From Nitrosospira multiformis (GTDB lineage Bacteria > Pseudomonadota > Gammaproteobacteria > Burkholderiales > Nitrosomonadaceae), in contig NZ_FOCT01000010.1 in the NCBI RefSeq assembly GCF_900110185.1, positions 1 to 64,000 of the forward strand: DNA of 64,000 nt, given 5' to 3'. The notes under the pieces are model-generated. The model was not told where the DNA came from, searched no databases, and worked only from the letters and a program-made list of their open reading frames with translations. The position numbers and the translations under genes are program-made. Below, in pieces: positions 24,784-34,024 of this stretch. Each line of letters begins with the position of its first letter. Position 1 is the first letter of the stretch.

Positions 24784-26421
24784 ATGGCCAAGTTCAAGCT
24801 GACGAACCTGCTGCGCGAGATTCCCCGCGAAACCCCGCGTGAGGATGCTTCTGCCAGAATCATGGCAGCCCAAGCGTTTTCACGCGCCGCAGGCGCGCCT
24901 CTCGTGCATGGCAACAGCATCCGTCTCCTCAAGGATGCAAGCGAGAATTATCCTGCATGGCTCGAGGCGATTCGGTCGGCTGAAAAGAACGTCTATTTTG
25001 AAAATTATATTATTCGTGATGACATCATTGGCCAGCGATTTGCTGATGCCCTCATTGCGAAAGCAAAAGAAGGTATACGGGTAAGATTACTTTATGACTG
25101 GCTTGGAGGATTGACTGAAACGTCATCCAATTTCTGGCGTCACCTGAGCAATGGAGGTGTGGAAGTTCGATGCTTCAATCCGATGCGCTTCGACAGTCCG
25201 CTGGCCTGGTTGAGCCGGCTGCATCGCAAATCGGTCTGCGTGGATGACCGTGTTGCATTTGTCAGTGGATTATGCGTCGGGCAGATGTGGGATGGATACC
25301 CCGAGCGGAATATTGCGCCCTGGCGGGATACGGGAGTCGAGCTGCGGGGGCCGGTGGTAGCGGATGTCATAAATTCCTTTGCGCGTGCATGGGCGGAGAC
25401 GGGGCCGGAAATACCTGCGGATGAACTGCCTGCTCCCGATTCGATTCCGATTGCGGGTCACATCGATGTGAGAGTACTGGGAAACTTTGCTGCGACTGCG
25501 GGCTTATACCGACTGGAGCAGCTGATCACTGTGCTGGCGCAAAAAACGCTTTGGCTTACCGATGCCTATTTCGTAGGAACCACAAGTTATGTGCAAGCGT
25601 TGAGAGGAGCGGCAATGGACGATGTAGATGTCCGCTTGCTTGTTCCCGGATCGAGCGGAGATCTCAAGTTTCTCAGGCCGATTTCGCGCGCCGGTTATCG
25701 TCCGTTGCTGGAAGCCGGCGTACGCGTGTTCGAGTGGAATGGCTCGATGCTGCACGCCAAGACAGCCGTTGCCGATGGGCGTTGGGCCCGCGTCGGTTCA
25801 AGCAATCTCAATATGGCGAGCTGGCTGGGAAATTGGGAACTGGATGTTGCGGTGGAAAACCTAGATTTTGCGCAGAAAATGGAGCAAATGTACCTGGAGG
25901 ATCTCGAAAATTCGACCGAAATCGTTCTCAATAAAAAGAACCGGGTTCGCCCCGTAGCGGATCAACTTCCCCACCGAACCCGCCGTCAGTACGGGACTGT
26001 CAGGCGCCGGTCTGGAAGCGCCAGCCGGCTGACAGCGGGCGCCCTGCGTGTAGGCAACACTGTTGGAGCGGCTATCACCAGTCGACTCGTCCTGGGAGCT
26101 GCCGAGGCAAAAATCATGTTTTTCGGGGGTGTTACGCTGCTTGCTTTGACGGCCATTGCATTGTTGGAGCCCCTGCTCATGGTAATCCCTTTCTCGCTGC
26201 TTGCGGGATGGATCGGCGTTTCACTGTTGATACAGGCTCACAGGTTGCACAGGAACGGGCAGAATGATGCCCCAGCCCAGAGTGCCAGTATTGCATCCGA
26301 TGAGGCTCAGGATAAGGTGATCGAGCTTCCCAACTCCCTGCGCGAAGGCCAGCAGCCCGAAGATATCCGGAAAGAAGCCCGGGAAACACAGGAAATTCAG
26401 AAAGCGCTCAGACAACAGTGA
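24784..26421 (+). CDS. Phospholipase D-family cardiolipin synthase (ClsB-like)
   Basis: A 545-residue protein with two HKD motifs, [10 protein letters not shown] (about 145-154) and [10 protein letters not shown] (about 322-331), each followed by a conserved G-S/G-L-x-N type segment (VGSSNLN in the second). This is the arrangement of bacterial cardiolipin synthases that join two phosphatidylglycerols, or PG and PE. Unlike ClsA there is no N-terminal double membrane anchor. Instead a hydrophobic region of about 45 residues lies near the C terminus (about 435-485, [18 protein letters not shown]), followed by a charged tail. It acts at the inner membrane. Substrate preference cannot be read from sequence. 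Confidence 0.87.
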   Translation: MAKFKLTNLLREIPRETPREDASARIMAAQAFSRAAGAPLVHGNSIRLLKDASENYPAWLEAIRSAEKNVYFENYIIRDDIIGQRFADALIAKAKEGIRVRLLYDWLGGLTETSSNFWRHLSNGGVEVRCFNPMRFDSPLAWLSRLHRKSVCVDDRVAFVSGLCVGQMWDGYPERNIAPWRDTGVELRGPVVADVINSFARAWAETGPEIPADELPAPDSIPIAGHIDVRVLGNFAATAGLYRLEQLITVLAQKTLWLTDAYFVGTTSYVQALRGAAMDDVDVRLLVPGSSGDLKFLRPISRAGYRPLLEAGVRVFEWNGSMLHAKTAVADGRWARVGSSNLNMASWLGNWELDVAVENLDFAQKMEQMYLEDLENSTEIVLNKKNRVRPVADQLPHRTRRQYGTVRRRSGSASRLTAGALRVGNTVGAAITSRLVLGAAEAKIMFFGGVTLLALTAIALLEPLLMVIPFSLLAGWIGVSLLIQAHRLHRNGQNDAPAQSASIASDEAQDKVIELPNSLREGQQPEDIRKEARETQEIQKALRQQ

Positions 26422-26757
26422 GAAGAGCTGTTGGCGCACGGGCGGAACCGGGTTTCTTCTGATTTCAATCGGCTTCAAGTTATTCCCCAGCAAATCCTTT
26501 TTCTTGATCCCAGCAGATTCTCTTCCTGCCCGAAGTACCTGCACGGGTCCACAAGTCCTTCATCATCTCTTACTGCTACTTACGCCTAGATACCAGCTTG
26601 GCGGCCTGAAGGCTTGTCTTGATTCAACGACAAAAAAAATGCTTTAAGCTCATGCATTTGGCTGAAATAGCGTGATAAATGTCTCCCCAGGGGAACGACT
26701 ATTTTAGTTAAAGCCGGTTAAACGTTGGCAATCCCCTGATTCCAAATATTATTATTT

Positions 26758-26774
26758 CTGGCATACAAATTGCT
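26758..26774 (+). promoter_or_regulatory. Sigma-54 promoter of the PEP-CTERM gene
   Basis: CTGGCATACAAATTGCT matches the RpoN -24/-12 consensus (YTGGCACGNNNNTTGCW): GG at 26760-26761 and GC at 26772-26773 are exactly 12 bp apart. It lies about 100 bp before the PEP-CTERM gene start, on the same strand. PEP-CTERM genes are known to be controlled by the PrsK/PrsR two-component system together with RpoN, so the site fits its gene. The 5' untranslated region that follows can fold: AAAGCCG (26784-26790) pairs with CGGCTTT (26830-26836) around an inner CTGCC/GGCAG hairpin. Confidence 0.7.
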
Positions 26775-26873
26775 TTCTCATTTAAAGCCGCGCTATTGCT
26801 GGGCTGCCTCCGGCAGTTTCCATTCTGGCCGGCTTTGACGTTTATAAAATAATAGGAAAATTGGAGAATTGGC

Positions 26874-27701
26874 ATGTTAAAAAAGAAAAAGGTCGTACCT
26901 ATTCTGTTGGCAGTATTGGGACTGGTCGCGGAGTCTTCCGCGGCCGGTGGATCAGGAGTTTCTGCGGGATTGGGAATCGGATTAGGAGCCTCCGTGGGAC
27001 TCGCCTCTACGGAATCAGGAGTTTCTTCCAGCCTGGAAGCTTCTACCAATTCGGCAACCTCCACTGAGCTGGGTATTTCTACGGGATCTGGAGCTTCCAT
27101 TGGATTGGGAACTTCTACGGACCTGGGAATCGCCGGGGGCACGAACGTCGCTGCCACCACATCAAGCTTAACGACACTCGGTGCAAACAGTGGGGTAGAC
27201 ATAGCAGCCCCCACTGCCACACTCGGAACGAGCAAGGTAACGATCGATGCACCCGCACTTGAAATTACGGGCAAGGTAGTCCCCACCCAGGCGTTGGAGA
27301 CCACGAGTATGATCACTGTAGGTGGGCCGGCCGTTGATGCAATCAGCAGTGTAAGTGTGGGAGCGCCGAAACTAAAACTTGCCGCTGATGTGGATACATC
27401 AACTTCCACCGGAATCGCTGCGTTAATCGGGCCGGCTGACGCAACTGCCAATGTCGATACATCTGCTGCACTTGATGTAGATACCTTGCAAGCAGATATG
27501 GGCGTTGTAAGTCAAGTAGATGGAACTGCCGATCTGGGCGGAACCTTGGAAATCGGAGACGTTCTTCCTGTCTATTCAAAACTGGCGGTCACTGCTGATG
27601 CAATTCCGCCTGTTCCGGAAGCCGATGCTTACGCAATGTTGTTAGCAGGCCTCGGCCTTATGGGTTTCATGGTGAAGCGCAGAAAGGAAACGCTGAGCTA
27701 G
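26874..27701 (+). CDS. PEP-CTERM sorting-domain protein, Ser/Thr/Gly-rich
   Basis: A 275-residue exported protein. The signal peptide is VVPILLAVLGLVAESSAAG (cleavage about 25). The body is low in complexity, with repeated short units such as GLGTSTDLG, GLGASVGLAS and ELGISTGSG, then Ala/Val/Asp-rich segments, consistent with a heavily glycosylated surface protein. It ends with a PEP-CTERM tripartite tail: VPEADAYAMLLAGLGLMGFM followed by KRRK, the signal cleaved by exosortase. It therefore probably becomes part of the extracellular matrix. A long open frame on the opposite strand is only a mirror of the biased composition. The exosortase itself is not in this window. Confidence 0.85.
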   Translation: MLKKKKVVPILLAVLGLVAESSAAGGSGVSAGLGIGLGASVGLASTESGVSSSLEASTNSATSTELGISTGSGASIGLGTSTDLGIAGGTNVAATTSSLTTLGANSGVDIAAPTATLGTSKVTIDAPALEITGKVVPTQALETTSMITVGGPAVDAISSVSVGAPKLKLAADVDTSTSTGIAALIGPADATANVDTSAALDVDTLQADMGVVSQVDGTADLGGTLEIGDVLPVYSKLAVTADAIPPVPEADAYAMLLAGLGLMGFMVKRRKETLS

Positions 27702-27719
27702 CAACTGGCCGGTGTTCCG

Positions 27720-27754
27720 AGGCTTCCACTGGGGTTTTTTAAGTGGGAAAGCCT
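27720..27754 (+). terminator. Hairpin after the PEP-CTERM gene
   Basis: AGGCTTCCACT (27720-27730) can pair with AGTGGGAAAGCCT (27742-27754) around a T-rich loop, 18 bp after the PEP-CTERM stop codon. Position fits a transcription terminator; there is no U-run after the stem. Confidence 0.4.
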
Positions 27755-27921
27755 GCTCGGAGGAAGAGCGCATTAAAATCAGCGGTGTGCTCTTCCCCGC
27801 AACGAAACACTACCAACCTCGCGATCGAATGAAAGAAGCAAGGGGATAATACACGGGAAACGTACAAGACTGTCCCTGAACCATGTGACAGAGGCATGAG
27901 AAACGTGGCATAAGATATGCC

Positions 27922-28275
27922 TTATTTCTTTTGGTCACGCAGAAATTCCGCCAGAGCAACGGCATCGTTGTGCTCCTCGTCTTTGGCGCCATAGAGCAAT
28001 GTAACAGCCCCTTTCTTTATTTCCTCCCTCAGTCGCGCCAACTGCTCATCATTCTCCTCGAGCTCGGCCCGATAACGCTTCTTGAACTCGGTCCACTTGT
28101 CCGGATCATGTCCGAACCATTTTCGAAGCTCGGCACTCGGCGCCAGTTCCTTCAACCAGATATCCACACCCGCTTTTGCTTTTGTCATCCCACGCGGCCA
28201 AAGCCTGTCAACCAGAATGCGAGTCCCATCGTTCTTGTCGGACGGTTCGTAAACCCTTTTGAGCTTCAGATTCAT
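27922..28275 (-). CDS. DUF488 family protein (YeaO-like)
   Basis: Started at ATG 28275 (117 residues), which gives the usual DUF488 opening MNLKLKRVYEPSDKNDGTRI. A GTG at 28335 would add 20 poorly conserved residues. Family landmarks are ILVDRLWPRGMTKAKAGVDI (about 19-38), WLKELAPSAELRKWFGHD (about 39-56), and VTLLYGAKDEEHNDAVALAE near the C terminus. DUF488 proteins are small, soluble and of uncertain biochemical function. It is transcribed convergently to the PEP-CTERM gene and divergently from creA. Confidence 0.87.
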   Translation of the reverse strand: MNLKLKRVYEPSDKNDGTRILVDRLWPRGMTKAKAGVDIWLKELAPSAELRKWFGHDPDKWTEFKKRYRAELEENDEQLARLREEIKKGAVTLLYGAKDEEHNDAVALAEFLRDQKK

Positions 28276-28588
28276 TCCTGCCTCGGCCTCCTCCTGCGAA
28301 AGATCAGTTTTCCAACCCGGTTTCGTCGGCGGCACCTCTTCAAAAGCTTATCCCCAGCCTGAACGTCTCGCAGATACCTTCACTCCCACCTGGGGACAGA
28401 ATGGAGAATGTCGTGATGAAGAGAAGCAGTCCGGGAAGAAGCGCAGCGGCATGTTCCCACCTCCTCATATCGTGCCCGTACAACACCTCCCAGCGTTATT
28501 TTGGTAAATTCAACCCCGTATATGGGCCCTTAGCCAATTATGCGCCGATAAAACGAAGTGTTTCAATTTTGATCGATAAGGAGAAAAA

Positions 28589-29080
28589 ATGTTACGAAAA
28601 AGATTTATGGCGGGAATGGCGGCAGCCGCATTATTTTCCACAGCTTTTTGCAGCATGGCAAAAGCAGAACTCATCGGTGAAGTGGATACCGCGTTCCGAT
28701 GGCTGGGAAAGGATGATCGGGTAGTGATAGAAGCTTATGACGACCCCAAAGTGCGGGGTGTAACCTGCTACGTTTCCCGAGCCCGTACCGGCGGAATCAA
28801 AGGCACCGTAGGTTTGGCGGAAGACAGAGCGGAGGCGTCGATCGCCTGCCGGCAGGTGAGCGACCCGATCGAGTTCCGCAGCAAACTTCCTCGTCAGGAA
28901 GACGTGTTTACCGAACGCATGTCAATTTTATTCAAGCGCCTGCACGTGGTCCGGGTGGTGGATCCGGTGCGTAATGCGCTTATCTATATGACATACTCTG
29001 ACAGGATTATAGAAGGCAGCCCGCAGAACAGTGTTACAGCTGTCCCAGTCGGTCGCAGCAATCCCATTCCACTGAAATAG
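28589..29080 (+). CDS. creA: CreA family periplasmic protein
   Basis: A 163-residue protein with a strong Shine-Dalgarno (AAGGAG) and a signal peptide (MAGMAAAALFSTAFCSMAKA, cleavage about residue 27). The mature part follows the CreA pattern: GEVDTAFRWLGKDDRVVIEA, then DDPKVRGVTCYVSRARTGG, DRAEASIACRQV and a C-terminal VVDPVRNALIYMTYSDR. The two Cys may form a disulfide in the periplasm. CreA is widespread in Proteobacteria but its function is not known. Confidence 0.9.
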   Translation: MLRKRFMAGMAAAALFSTAFCSMAKAELIGEVDTAFRWLGKDDRVVIEAYDDPKVRGVTCYVSRARTGGIKGTVGLAEDRAEASIACRQVSDPIEFRSKLPRQEDVFTERMSILFKRLHVVRVVDPVRNALIYMTYSDRIIEGSPQNSVTAVPVGRSNPIPLK

Positions 29081-29142
29081 TCGGAAACTTGGACGCTTTC
29101 AGAACAGGCATCGCTCAACCGCTTCGCTCTGAGGAATGAAGG

Positions 29143-29376
29143 ATGAAGGAAGTAAAAAAGAAAATTGATAAATCAGATGAAACGAAGCTGAATAACAGAG
29201 AGTTGCGTACGCTAGCGTACGGACGTCAAGCCAGATGCCAAATAAAATTGCCCGGATTCTTCGTGTGCGGCGCTTCTCACAGCGCTTCCGCCAGAAAAGT
29301 CAAAAAATATGGCAGACCCCAATTCAAAACGATCATCAAACTACAAAATTTGATTTTAGAGGAGGTAGTTAAATGA
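29143..29376 (+). CDS. Doubtful small frame before the CHRD gene
   Basis: A 77-codon Lys/Arg-rich frame starting MKEVKKKIDKSDETKLNN whose stop overlaps the CHRD gene start by four bases (ATGA). Its last codons are the strong ribosome-binding site of the next gene, which argues it may be only an open stretch of leader. An AAGG lies directly before its ATG. It has no recognised family, signal or domain. It may be a small translationally coupled gene or nothing. Confidence 0.3.
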   Translation: MKEVKKKIDKSDETKLNNRELRTLAYGRQARCQIKLPGFFVCGASHSASARKVKKYGRPQFKTIIKLQNLILEEVVK

Positions 29377-29810
29377 ATAAAGTTCGCAAAACCCCTTTCG
29401 CCCCCCCCGCATGGACAGTTGCGCTGCTGGCTGTCCTGGCTTTAAGCGGCACCGCAGCTAACGCCACAGACATTAGTGTGCACCTGACCGGCGATCAGGA
29501 AGTGCCCCCGGTCCAGACTTCCGCAATGGGCCATGGCACCCTAACTGTAGAGGATGACAAATCCATCAAGGGCAAAGTCATGACCTCCGATATAAAAGGT
29601 ACCGGCGCACACATCCATGAGGCCCCAGTTGGCAAGAATGGTCCCGATATCATTACGCTCAACAAAACTTCCGATAACGAATGGTCCATACCGGACGGAG
29701 CGAAATTGACAGATGCGCAATATGACGCCTTCAAGGCGGGTGGACTTTATATCAACGTTCACAGCGATGCCCATAAGAACGGGGAAATACGCGGTCAGCT
29801 AAAACGCTGA
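29373..29810 (+). CDS. CHRD-domain exported protein
   Basis: A 145-residue protein with a very strong Shine-Dalgarno (GAGGAGGT). The signal peptide (WTVALLAVLALSGTAANA, cleavage about residue 32) leads into a single CHRD domain. Its landmarks are HLTGDQEVPPVQTSAMGHGT (about 38-57), GAHIHEAPVGKNGPDIITL (about 78-96), and the C-terminal YINVHSDAHKNGEIRGQL. CHRD domains occur in chordin and in many bacterial surface or periplasmic proteins, and the conserved His residues may bind metal. The function in bacteria is unknown. Confidence 0.9.
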   Translation: MNKVRKTPFAPPAWTVALLAVLALSGTAANATDISVHLTGDQEVPPVQTSAMGHGTLTVEDDKSIKGKVMTSDIKGTGAHIHEAPVGKNGPDIITLNKTSDNEWSIPDGAKLTDAQYDAFKAGGLYINVHSDAHKNGEIRGQLKR

Positions 29811-29911
29811 CTCAGTATTCCTATTCCGAAAAGGCCGGACTGGGGCCGGTGCGTTTATAACAACTGCCGGTATCCCAGCCCCCGATAACCCAAAAAACCC
29901 AACTCACCTTC

Positions 29912-30175
29912 ATGCCAAAATACCGTTTACAGAAAGAACCGGACGGGCCCGGGCGGCCGGGCCAACCCGACGGCCCCAAGCCAGGTCCTGCACCCGATCG
30001 CGGGCCTTCCCCTGACCGCCCCGTTCAGGACCCGCCCCGTCCCATCGACCCCGATAAGCCAAGACGAGATCCGGAACCCTATAATCCCGACAAGCCTATT
30101 GATCCTCGCCCCTACGATCCTGATCCGACGCCGGGTGATCCTATCATCGATCCGGCGGACGAGCCCCTGCTTTGA
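29912..30175 (+). CDS. Pro/Asp-rich low-complexity protein
   Basis: An 87-residue frame dominated by Pro, Asp, Gly, Arg and Lys. It begins MPKYRLQKEPDGPGRPGQP, continues with repeats like RPIDPDKP and NPDKPIDP, and ends DPADEPLL. There is no signal peptide, and no good ribosome-binding site stands before the ATG. Biased composition could make an accidental open frame, but regular Pro-Asp spacing and codon choice look like a real disordered protein. No function can be assigned. Confidence 0.45.
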   Translation: MPKYRLQKEPDGPGRPGQPDGPKPGPAPDRGPSPDRPVQDPPRPIDPDKPRRDPEPYNPDKPIDPRPYDPDPTPGDPIIDPADEPLL

Positions 30176-30340
30176 TCGGGAGTGGAGTTCCTCGCCCTCA
30201 CGTGAATCCAGCGGGAGCAGCTGGCAGGGTTAAGTATACCTCTCTCTATTTTGCGGTTCCACCGCGATGCGGTCATGAAGCAACTCATGCTACCGGGAAA
30301 GTGCTGGACAAACACGGACCCAGGTAATGAGGAAAAAATT

Positions 30341-31600
30341 ATGTCCCGTTATGACGAGAACAAGCACGATACAGCCGGAAACCCTGACGCTTTAAGCACG
30401 GCAAATCCCGCCGCCACCCCTGCCGCAGGGGCTGCAGCAACCACTCCGATCGGTGACCACCGGCTAAGCAATGCCGCCCTCCAGACACAATGCCAGAGCG
30501 AGCATGACAGAGAAATCCCAGAAGTCGATCTCATGTCCCCGCTTACCCTTCGCGGTGTTACTTTCCGCAACCGCATCGCAATGTCCCCGATGTGCATGTA
30601 TTCCGCCGAGGACGGTTTTGCCAACGACTTCCATCTCGTCCATCTGGGCAGCCGGGCAATCGGCGGCGTAGGGCTTGTGATTGTTGAAGCCACTGCAGTC
30701 ACGGTTGAAGGCCGCATTTCACCGAGAGACATGGGGATCTGGAAAGATGAACATATCGAGCCGCTGGCTCGCATTGCCCGGTTTGTGGAGATGCAGGGCG
30801 CGATTCCAGGCATCCAGCTCGCACACGCCGGACGTAAAGCCAGTTGCGATGCTCCCTGGAATGGCGGCGGCAGCTTGAAAACGCCGGCAGAAGGAGGCTG
30901 GTCAGTGATTGGGCCCAGTCCCCTCCCGTTTTACGCCGATGACCCACTCCCAGCACTGATGTCGGAAACAGATATCGAGGAGTGTATCGAGGCATGGGGA
31001 GCAGCCGCTCGACGTGCGCTGAACGCCGGCTTCAAAATGATAGAACTTCACGCGGCCCACGGCTACCTCATGCACGAATTTCTATCGCCGTTAAGCAACC
31101 ATCGTACTGATAATTATGGCGGCAGCCTGGCAAATCGCATGCGGCTTTTGCTAAAGGTTGCCAAGCACCTTCGCGATATTATCCCGTCCGAACTGCCTTT
31201 CTTCGTGCGAATCTCGGCAACCGACTGGGCCGATGGAGGCTGGGATATGGAACAATCCATTATTCTTTGCAGAGAACTGAAGCTGCTTGGGGTGGATCTG
31301 ATCGATGTCTCGTCCGGCGGCGTGATACCGGATGCAAGAATTCCTGTTACCAGAGGTTATCAGATTCAATTTGCCAAACGCATCCGCGATGAAGCGCAAA
31401 TCCGCACAGGCGGGGTGGGACTGATCACCGACCCGCAATACGCCGATGAGATCATCACCGGCGGTCAGGCGGATCTCGTTTTTATAGGCCGAGAGTTACT
31501 GCGGGAGCCTTACTGGGCCCTCAAGGCGCAACATGCGTTAGCGATAGAACCGGAATGGCCCATCCAGTATGGCTATGCCGTCAAGCGCCGTGCAAAATAG
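30341..31600 (+). CDS. Old-yellow-enzyme ene-reductase, YqjM/NamA type
   Basis: From ATG 30341 (preceded by GAGGAAA) the protein has 419 residues. A 60-residue Ala/Thr-rich leader precedes the barrel, which starts at LMSPLTLRGVTFRNRIAMSP. The thermophilic-like OYE signature is present: RIAMSPMCMYSAEDGFANDF, with the Cys that tunes FMN. ELHAAHGYLMHEFLSPLSNH and RTDNYGGSLANR follow, then the C-terminal FMN phosphate region DLVFIGRELLREPYW. Such enzymes reduce activated C=C bonds of enones, maleimides or quinone-like electrophiles with NADPH in the cytosol. The N-terminal extension is longer than in YqjM (about 340). It ends convergently with the cytochrome genes. Confidence 0.9.
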   Translation: MSRYDENKHDTAGNPDALSTANPAATPAAGAAATTPIGDHRLSNAALQTQCQSEHDREIPEVDLMSPLTLRGVTFRNRIAMSPMCMYSAEDGFANDFHLVHLGSRAIGGVGLVIVEATAVTVEGRISPRDMGIWKDEHIEPLARIARFVEMQGAIPGIQLAHAGRKASCDAPWNGGGSLKTPAEGGWSVIGPSPLPFYADDPLPALMSETDIEECIEAWGAAARRALNAGFKMIELHAAHGYLMHEFLSPLSNHRTDNYGGSLANRMRLLLKVAKHLRDIIPSELPFFVRISATDWADGGWDMEQSIILCRELKLLGVDLIDVSSGGVIPDARIPVTRGYQIQFAKRIRDEAQIRTGGVGLITDPQYADEIITGGQADLVFIGRELLREPYWALKAQHALAIEPEWPIQYGYAVKRRAK

Positions 31601-31661
31601 ATATGGCAGTTTAATTGCAGTCCTGCTGCCATGGGGATAAAGAGAAGCAGTCGCGGATATG

Positions 31662-31682
31662 CGCCGGATTGAGCATCCGGCG
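31662..31682. terminator. Hairpin between convergent genes
   Basis: CGCCGGAT (31662-31669) and ATCCGGCG (31675-31682) form a perfect 8-bp stem with a 5-base loop, immediately beside the stop codon of the cytochrome gene and 61 bp after the ene-reductase stop. A probable bidirectional transcription stop, although no U-run is obvious. Confidence 0.45.
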
Positions 31683-32996
31683 TCAGCGTTCCGTTATCCC
31701 TTCGCGGCTTTTGTCGACTTGAGCAGTTGTCACCAGGCTGGCGCGATTGCCCCACGCGTTGCGGATATACGACAGAACCAGCGCAACCTCGCCATCGCGT
31801 AAAACCTGTGCGAACGGGGGCATGCCGTAAGGCCGGGGATTGCCTGAGGTCGATGGGGGATAACCTCCATTGAGCACGCTGCGAATGACGTTCGTAGGGG
31901 GTGTCAGGGTAACGCTTCGGTTACCCGCCAAGGGGGGGTAAATTCCCGGGGCGCCCTGCCCGGAGTCACCATGGCAATCCTGGCAGTGTTCCTTGTATAT
32001 CCGTGCCCCGTACCGCAACCAGGCCTGCAACTGTTCCGCCTGTGCGGGAGGATTTACCTGCTGGTGCGATTGTGTTTCAGGCAATGATTTCAGATAGATC
32101 GCAACTGCCCGGGCATCCTCTTTTGTCAGATGTTGGAGGCTTTGACTGACAACCTCCGCCATCGGTCCTGATGTCGTCGCTCGCGGTGAAATCCCGGTGG
32201 TCAGCAGCTGGACAATTTCTTCGACCGGCCAGCCAGCCGTACTTGCCTCCAGACTCGAGGTCAGCGAGGGCGCATACCAGTTGGAGCCCATGATCTGCCC
32301 GCCTCCCAGCTTATCATCTCCCTTGCGGCCGATCATGCCGCCCAAGGGATTTCGCTCGGCATGGCAAGCGCTGCAATGACCAAGCCCCTGCACCAGGTAG
32401 GCACCCCGGTTCCACTCAGTGCTTTTGGTGGGATCAGCCTGATACACGCCGGGCTTGAAATAAGCCGCACGCCAAAGAGTCAGCAATGGCTGGAAATCGT
32501 ATCGGGAAGCAACCTGACTTGGCGGATTCTGTTGAACGACGGGTTCGAGGGCTCGAAGATGGGCAAAAATTGCATCGGAATCCTCACGCGTGATTTTCGT
32601 ATATTCCGTGTACGGAAACGCAGGGTACAAAAGCCTCCCATCGCGCGATTTACCCTCATGCAGCGCTTTCCAGAAATCATCTTCATTCCAGTCACCGATT
32701 CCGGTCGCCTTATCCGGCGTGATATTGGACGTGACGAACGTGCCAAATGGAGTCGAAAGCTTCCTTCCGCCGGCATAGGCGCGTCCACCTTGAGCTGTAT
32801 GGCATCCTATGCAATTTCCGGCTCGCGCAAGATATGCTCCGCGCGCTTGCCGCTGTTGCAAAAGAACCGATGATAACGGCGTTGCATTCCTTTCTACCTT
32901 TGCTTGCTTTTTCGGAGAAGTTGCGCCAGCTATTTCAGGAGACAGGCCGATACCCGCAAGAACTGCCACTGCGGTAGCGACGACAGCAATTTTCAT
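31683..32996 (-). CDS. Triheme cytochrome c
   Basis: The true start is ATG 32996, which overlaps the upstream cytochrome gene stop (ATGA); the frame is open further but there it is antisense-like overlap with that gene. The 437-residue product has a signal peptide (VVATAVAVLAGIGLSPEIAG) and three haem sites: CIGCH (about residue 60), CSACH (about 205) and CQDCH (about 350). Met-containing loops (MPPFAQVLRDGEVAL near the C terminus) could provide axial ligands. This three-domain layout is that of the cytochrome subunit of membrane-bound alcohol or sugar-acid dehydrogenases. No such dehydrogenase adjoins it, so its electron donor is unknown. Confidence 0.88.
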   Translation of the reverse strand: MKIAVVATAVAVLAGIGLSPEIAGATSPKKQAKVERNATPLSSVLLQQRQARGAYLARAGNCIGCHTAQGGRAYAGGRKLSTPFGTFVTSNITPDKATGIGDWNEDDFWKALHEGKSRDGRLLYPAFPYTEYTKITREDSDAIFAHLRALEPVVQQNPPSQVASRYDFQPLLTLWRAAYFKPGVYQADPTKSTEWNRGAYLVQGLGHCSACHAERNPLGGMIGRKGDDKLGGGQIMGSNWYAPSLTSSLEASTAGWPVEEIVQLLTTGISPRATTSGPMAEVVSQSLQHLTKEDARAVAIYLKSLPETQSHQQVNPPAQAEQLQAWLRYGARIYKEHCQDCHGDSGQGAPGIYPPLAGNRSVTLTPPTNVIRSVLNGGYPPSTSGNPRPYGMPPFAQVLRDGEVALVLSYIRNAWGNRASLVTTAQVDKSREGITER

Positions 32997-33763
32997 CTGT
33001 CTGCGCTCCGTTGGACAATACTCCCGCAGCGCTGCACCATCTCGGGGGACAGCACGTCCGCCGGCTCGGCATTTTCCGGCACAGGCTGAGCGGCAAGCCA
33101 CGCCGCAACCGCATTTGTCTCCTTGATCGTGAGTTGTCTGGCGATATCGGACATGCAGTTGCTCTCTTGTCCCCGCATCACTCCACCGTTCTTCCAGGCG
33201 CCGAATTGGGCAGCGATATAGATGCGCGGGAGCCCTAGTAGCCCCGGAATAAAAGGCGCGGTGCCCATGAGCTGCTTGCCGTGGCATTCGATGCATGCGG
33301 GTATATCCCGCGTGGCATCACCCTGCTGAATCAGCTTCTGGGCCTGTCTTATTTCAGTGGGAGAAGATATCACCTGTTCCGGCGGAGGGTAAGGTTGCCT
33401 GAGTGCCGAAAAATACGCTGCCATTTCCCGCAGGTATTCATCACTCACGTTTGCCAGCAGTAATGTCATTGGCCGGTAATAACGGCGTCCGTCCCGAAAA
33501 TCCCGCAACTGATTGAAAAGATATCCCTCCGGCTTACCTGCAATCCGAGGGTAATAGGCGTCCCTGCCCACCCTGTCTGCCTGGCCATGACACACCGTGC
33601 AGGGCTTGACCCGCTCGGCCATTGTATCCGGCACGGTCACCGGCATGGCAGGCCCAGCGCTGCTCGACGCGATTCCGTCCGAAGCGGTAGCCATGACACT
33701 TGATACACCTGATACACCTGATAAGGCAGCAGCAATGAACAGGAGTGAAATAAATTGACGCAT
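32993..33763 (-). CDS. Diheme cytochrome c, c4-like
   Basis: A 256-residue periplasmic cytochrome with a signal peptide (ISLLFIAAALSGVSGVSSVM). Two haem motifs are present: CTVCH (about 57-61) and CIECH (about 155-159). Each half has the c4-like pattern of a haem followed by a glycine- and proline-rich loop (YYPRIAGKPEGYLFNQLRDF and PFIPGLLGLPRIYIAAQFGA) and a Met (YYRPM and a GGVMRG segment). The start is immediately followed downstream by the triheme gene with a four-base overlap, so the two are co-translated and probably exchange electrons. Confidence 0.88.
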   Translation of the reverse strand: MRQFISLLFIAAALSGVSGVSSVMATASDGIASSSAGPAMPVTVPDTMAERVKPCTVCHGQADRVGRDAYYPRIAGKPEGYLFNQLRDFRDGRRYYRPMTLLLANVSDEYLREMAAYFSALRQPYPPPEQVISSPTEIRQAQKLIQQGDATRDIPACIECHGKQLMGTAPFIPGLLGLPRIYIAAQFGAWKNGGVMRGQESNCMSDIARQLTIKETNAVAAWLAAQPVPENAEPADVLSPEMVQRCGSIVQRSADR

Positions 33764-34024
33764 GAGAATTGATGAATTACCGGATGCTGGCAGAAAGCTT
33801 CACTGATGCGGCTGTGCCAGGCAGCCAGGCTGTTCAGGAACCAGACAGAGCCTCCCTCACGCCCGCGAGGGATTTGTTCAGTAGTCCCTAAGTTTCACCC
33901 AGAAGGGGTGTTCCGGTCAACCAGAGTTGGTCAAATTGACATTGGAGAGCACGACCGGCGAATGTCGATTGTTCTGCTAGACTTCAGGATGAATAGCGTG
34001 TATTCCGCACAATCGGAGGGGAAT

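Noticed and set aside
26708..27451. 247-codon frame opposite the PEP-CTERM gene
   Set aside because: Its Val/Pro/Thr repeats mirror the low-complexity coding strand, and it runs over the sigma-54 promoter and leader.
32997..33296. First 100 codons of the long frame of the triheme cytochrome
   Set aside because: They overlap the diheme cytochrome gene in another frame and precede a proper signal peptide at ATG 32996; not part of the protein.
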